A DNA stretch of 64,000 nt, taken from assembly GCA_913775725.1 (NCBI GenBank), contig CAJYNG010000001.1, forward strand, positions 1 through 64,000, in the 5' to 3' direction. This document shows positions 60,913-64,000 of the stretch, piece after piece. Position 1 is the first letter of the stretch. Each line of letters opens with the position of its first letter. The stretch comes from an uncultured Stenotrophomonas sp. (lineage in GTDB: Bacteria; Pseudomonadota; Gammaproteobacteria; Xanthomonadales; Xanthomonadaceae). A model generated the notes under the pieces. That model was given only the letters and a program-made list of their open reading frames with translations. It was not told the origin of the DNA and did no database searches. Made by a program: the position numbers and the translations under genes.

Positions 60913-63315
60913 GTGCATCGTTCGAAGCTTTCGCGTTCCATCCTCCTTGCCCTTTCCATGGCCAGCGCAGGAGGCGCGATCGCAGCGGAGGCCGATGCGG
61001 TCGATGCCGCAGGCAGCAGCCGTGCGGTGCCCACCCAGCTCGACGCGATGCTGGTCACCGGCACCCGCGCCTCCAATCGCACCCAGTTCGAAACGCTGGC
61101 GCCGGTGGACGTGTTCACCAAGGAAGACATCACCTCCGTTCAATCCACCGATCTGAAGGACGTACTGGCCCAGCTGGTGCCGTCGTTCGTGGTGCAGCGC
61201 CTGCCGATGGCGGACGGCCAGGTGTTCGTGCGCCCGGCCACCCTGCGTGGCCTGTCACCGGACCAGACCCTGGTGCTGGTCAATGGTCGCCGCTTCCATC
61301 GCAGCGCGCTGCTCGGCAACCGCGGTGCGCAGGCGGCCGACCTGGCACAGATTCCGACCAGTGCGATCAAGCGCATCGAAGTGCTGCGTGATGGTGCGTC
61401 GGCGCAGTACGGCTCGGACGCCATCGCCGGTGTCATCAACATCATCCTCGAGGATGGCCCGGGCACCGAGATCACCGCCGGTTATTCGCAGTACGCGCAG
61501 GGTGATGGTGCGTCGCGCGACTTCAGTGCGCGCACCGGCTGGTCGCTGGGCGACTACGGCAGCCTGGTGCTGTTCGCCGAATCGTCCAACTCCGATGCCA
61601 CCTCGCGCACCCGCCAGCGCCCCGATGCCATTGCTTTCCAGGCTGCACATCCGGAGCTGGATGTGCCCAAGCCTGTGCAGCGCTGGGGCCAACCGGAACT
61701 GGAGAGCCGCCGCGTCGGCTTCAACGTCAAGGCCAACGCCAGTGAGACGCTGGAGCTGTATGCGTTCGGTCTTTACAGCCACAGCGATGGCGTCAGCGAT
61801 TTCAACTGGCGCAACCCGGACACCACCACCGGCGCCTACCGCACCACCACCATTTTCCCGGGCTGGAACCTGCGTTCGCTGTACCCGGTCGGCTTCAGCC
61901 CGCAGTACGGCAACGTCCAGAACGACCTGCAGCTGGTCGGCGGCCTGCGCGGCGAGATCACGCCCCAGCTGCGCTGGGATGTAAGCGCCTCGTATGGCCG
62001 CAACGCCATCGACTACAGCCTGAAGAACTCGATCAATGCTTCGCTGGGTCCGGCCAGCCCGACCGCGTTCGACCTCGGCCGCCTGACCCAGACCGAGAAG
62101 AACGCCAACGCCGACTTCAACTACGAGTGGGAGGTGGGCGCGCTGTCCAAGCCGATCAACGTCGCCTTCGGTGGCGAGTTCCGCCAGGAGACCTACCAGG
62201 TGCGCGCTGGTGATCCGGCCTCGTACGCGGTGGGCCCGGGCGCGGCCGCGGGCCTGGAGGCCAACTCCAATGGCGCACCGGGCTTCTCGGCCAGCCAGGC
62301 CGGGCAGTGGAGCCAGCGTAGCAAGGCGGCCTACGTGGATATGGAAGTGCCGCTGGGCGAGCGTTGGAGCATCGGTGCGGCCAGCCGCTACGAGGATTTC
62401 TCCAGCTTCGGCAGCACGCTGGACGGCAAGCTCTCGGCACGCTTCGCGATCACCCCGGACGTAGCCCTGCGCGGCACCGTGTCCACCGGCTTCCGTGCGC
62501 CGACACCCGCGCAGCTCAACACCACCAGCACCACCCAGGGGCTGGATACGCGCACGCTGCAGATCTTCACCAGTGGCCGCTTGTCGCCGAACGATCCGCT
62601 GGCGCAGCTGCTCGGTGCCAGGCCGCTGAAGCCGGAGGAATCGCGTACCGCGTCGCTGGGCCTGACCTGGCGCACCGACCTGGGCCTGTCCGGTTCGGTG
62701 GACGTCTACCAGATCAAGCTCACCGACCGCTTCAGCCAGTCGGCCAGCTTCGCCATTCCGGCCGGTACTCCCAACCCGCTGGGCTATACCTCGGTGAACT
62801 ACTTCACCAACGACTTCGATACCACCACCACCGGCGTGGACGTGGTCGGCAATTACCTGCGCGATCTTGGCGCAGGCCGCATGACGTTGACCCTGGCCTA
62901 CAACTACAACCGCACCCGCGTGGACAACGGCAGCACCTCGGTGGCCACCAACGAAACCCAGCGCGTGCTGTTTGAAGACCGCCTGCCCGAGCACAAGGGC
63001 AGCCTCACCGGCAGCTGGGACATCGGCGCCTGGTCGTTGATGGCACGCGTGCGCTACTACGGCGCCTGGACCGACTCCAGCGGCAACGCGGTGGGCGACA
63101 TCTACCAGCGCTTTGGCGAAATGAGCTTCCTGGACCTGGCCGTGGGCTATCGCATCAACGAGCACCACAGCCTGCGCGTCGGCGCCGACAACGTGCTCGA
63201 CCGCTATCCGGATGAGGCCGTGTTCCAGGCCAGCCGCGGCCTGATCTACTCGCGTAATGCACCGTATGACACCGACGGTGCCAACCTGTACGCACAGTAC
63301 CGGTTGAGCTTCTGA
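60913..63315 (+). CDS. TonB-dependent outer-membrane receptor
   Basis: The 800-residue receptor uses a GTG start at 60913 before a signal peptide (ILLALSMASAGGAIAAEA). The plug shows LDAMLVTGTRASNRTQFETL, VDVFTKEDITSVQ, RGLSPDQTLVLVNGRRFHRS and VLRDGASAQYGSDAIAGVIN. The beta-barrel ends in LYAQYRLSF with the C-terminal Phe signature. The ligand is unknown. Its stop overlaps the start of the next gene (TGATG), which points to a joint role. Confidence 0.92.
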   Translation: MHRSKLSRSILLALSMASAGGAIAAEADAVDAAGSSRAVPTQLDAMLVTGTRASNRTQFETLAPVDVFTKEDITSVQSTDLKDVLAQLVPSFVVQRLPMADGQVFVRPATLRGLSPDQTLVLVNGRRFHRSALLGNRGAQAADLAQIPTSAIKRIEVLRDGASAQYGSDAIAGVINIILEDGPGTEITAGYSQYAQGDGASRDFSARTGWSLGDYGSLVLFAESSNSDATSRTRQRPDAIAFQAAHPELDVPKPVQRWGQPELESRRVGFNVKANASETLELYAFGLYSHSDGVSDFNWRNPDTTTGAYRTTTIFPGWNLRSLYPVGFSPQYGNVQNDLQLVGGLRGEITPQLRWDVSASYGRNAIDYSLKNSINASLGPASPTAFDLGRLTQTEKNANADFNYEWEVGALSKPINVAFGGEFRQETYQVRAGDPASYAVGPGAAAGLEANSNGAPGFSASQAGQWSQRSKAAYVDMEVPLGERWSIGAASRYEDFSSFGSTLDGKLSARFAITPDVALRGTVSTGFRAPTPAQLNTTSTTQGLDTRTLQIFTSGRLSPNDPLAQLLGARPLKPEESRTASLGLTWRTDLGLSGSVDVYQIKLTDRFSQSASFAIPAGTPNPLGYTSVNYFTNDFDTTTTGVDVVGNYLRDLGAGRMTLTLAYNYNRTRVDNGSTSVATNETQRVLFEDRLPEHKGSLTGSWDIGAWSLMARVRYYGAWTDSSGNAVGDIYQRFGEMSFLDLAVGYRINEHHSLRVGADNVLDRYPDEAVFQASRGLIYSRNAPYDTDGANLYAQYRLSF

Positions 63316-64000
63316 TGGACCCGACCCGTCGCTCCCTGTTGCGTGCCGGCACCCTGCTGCCGGCCGCCGCCGCCCTGTCTTCACTGCCGGCCAAGGCGTC
63401 CGCGCGTTACGCTGCGCCCATGCAGATTCCCGCAACGACCGTGGCGCCGGACGTGCTGGCCCGCGATGAAGGCTACTGGGCCGCCGTGGCCAGCCACTTC
63501 GACATCACCGATGAAGTGAACCACCTGGAGAACGGCTACTGGGGCGCGATGGGCCGCGAGACGCTGGCCAGCTACCAGCGCCACACCGCTGAAGTGAACC
63601 GTGGCAACGCCTGGTACGGCCGTTGTGAGTTCCCGGCGCAGTACATGGCGGTGCAGCGGCAGGTAGCCGAACTGCTGGGCGTGGGTGCCGACGAGATTGC
63701 ACTGACCCGCGGCGCCACCGAGGCGATGCTGGCGCTGATCGGCGGCTACAACCGCCTGCAGCCTGGCGACCAGGTGCTGTATGCCGACATCGACTACGAC
63801 AGCATGATCGGCGCGATGCGCTGGCTGCAGCAGCGTCGCGGCGTGCAGGTTGAGCGTATCGCGCTGCCGGCGGTGCCGGACCACGCGCAGATCCTGCAGG
63901 CCTACGAGGCCGCATTCGCGCGGCTGCCACGCCTGAAACTGGTGTTGCTGACCCAGGTCAGCCATCGCCATGGGCTGGTGCTACCGGTGGCCGAGATCGC
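63315..64000 (+). CDS. Tat-targeted class V aminotransferase-fold PLP enzyme (isopenicillin N epimerase-like), partial
   Basis: The reading frame runs off the window, so only about 228 residues are seen and the PLP lysine is outside. It begins MDPTRRSLLRAGTLLPAAAA, a twin-arginine signal. The enzyme part shows HLENGYWGAMGRETL, NRGNAWYGRCEFPAQYMAVQ, the ALTRGATEAMLALIGGYNRL phosphate-site segment, and VLLTQVSHRHGLVLPVAEI, typical of the CefD/class V group. Reaction and substrate are unknown. Coupling to the TonB receptor suggests that it processes the imported compound in the periplasm. Confidence 0.82.
   Translation, partial: MDPTRRSLLRAGTLLPAAAALSSLPAKASARYAAPMQIPATTVAPDVLARDEGYWAAVASHFDITDEVNHLENGYWGAMGRETLASYQRHTAEVNRGNAWYGRCEFPAQYMAVQRQVAELLGVGADEIALTRGATEAMLALIGGYNRLQPGDQVLYADIDYDSMIGAMRWLQQRRGVQVERIALPAVPDHAQILQAYEAAFARLPRLKLVLLTQVSHRHGLVLPVAEI

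Overview
The window looks like a chromosomal segment of a Stenotrophomonas maltophilia-complex gammaproteobacterium (Xanthomonadaceae). The grounds are the high GC content, many GTAG-headed palindromic repeats of the SMAG type between genes, a two-component system divergent from an RND pump that fits smeSR-smeABC, and a xanthomonad-like taste for TonB-dependent receptors paired with carbohydrate enzymes. No prophage, integrase, CRISPR array or rRNA was seen. The only mobile-element trace is the end of an IS3-family transposase at the left edge.

Layout. 1-392: insertion sequence end and a SMAG repeat. 0.4-2.8 kb: DUF1190 lipoprotein, glutathionylspermidine-synthase-like ligase and a multi-CxxC zinc-ribbon protein. 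2.9-9.6 kb (minus): a tightly overlapping MoxR ATPase, DUF58, DUF4350, DUF4129, SpoIIM-like and RDD operon. 9.8-18.4 kb: gamma carbonic anhydrase, then smeR/smeS divergent from smeA-smeB-smeC. 18.5-20.4 kb: mnmG, followed by a 546-bp gap that holds a candidate structured RNA. 21-23.2 kb: Tyr/Gly/Pro-rich lipoprotein, threonine-dehydratase-like enzyme and YdcF. 23.3-28.2 kb (minus): biotin operon bioB-bioF-bioH-SDR-bioC with a BirA-like operator upstream. 28.4-32.9 kb: ClC channel, Yellow/MRJP-like protein, ComF, HdeD-like protein and a SecD-head-like lipoprotein.

32.9-48.6 kb is the most interesting block. It is a complete-looking N-acetylgalactosamine (GalNAc) utilisation locus. A minus-strand operon (agaS, agaK, agaZ, agaR, agaA, sugar porter) faces a plus-strand operon: a GH31 enzyme with carbohydrate-binding domains, a TonB-dependent receptor and a Tat-exported GH109 enzyme. 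The shared control region carries repeated CTTTC elements like those described for AgaR, plus a LacI-type palindrome. Inferred flow: glycans are bound or imported by the receptor, alpha-GalNAc is released by GH31 and GH109, taken up by the large-loop porter, phosphorylated (AgaK), deacetylated (AgaA), deaminated/isomerised (AgaS), and the tagatose-6-phosphate passed on (AgaZ and an aldolase not found here).

48.7-64 kb: small membrane protein and lipoprotein, tRNA-Arg(CCG), ubiA, atoE, a 53-residue Gln-rich protein, YiiX-like hydrolase, M3 peptidase, TPM-domain protein with a poly-Ser tail, VOC protein, secreted alpha/beta hydrolase, AraC/GyrI regulator, small membrane protein, and a second TonB receptor coupled to a Tat-targeted class V PLP enzyme cut by the window edge.

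All identifications come from reading translations and motifs. No database search was run, so family calls are from memory and start sites are judged from ribosome-binding sites and gene overlaps.
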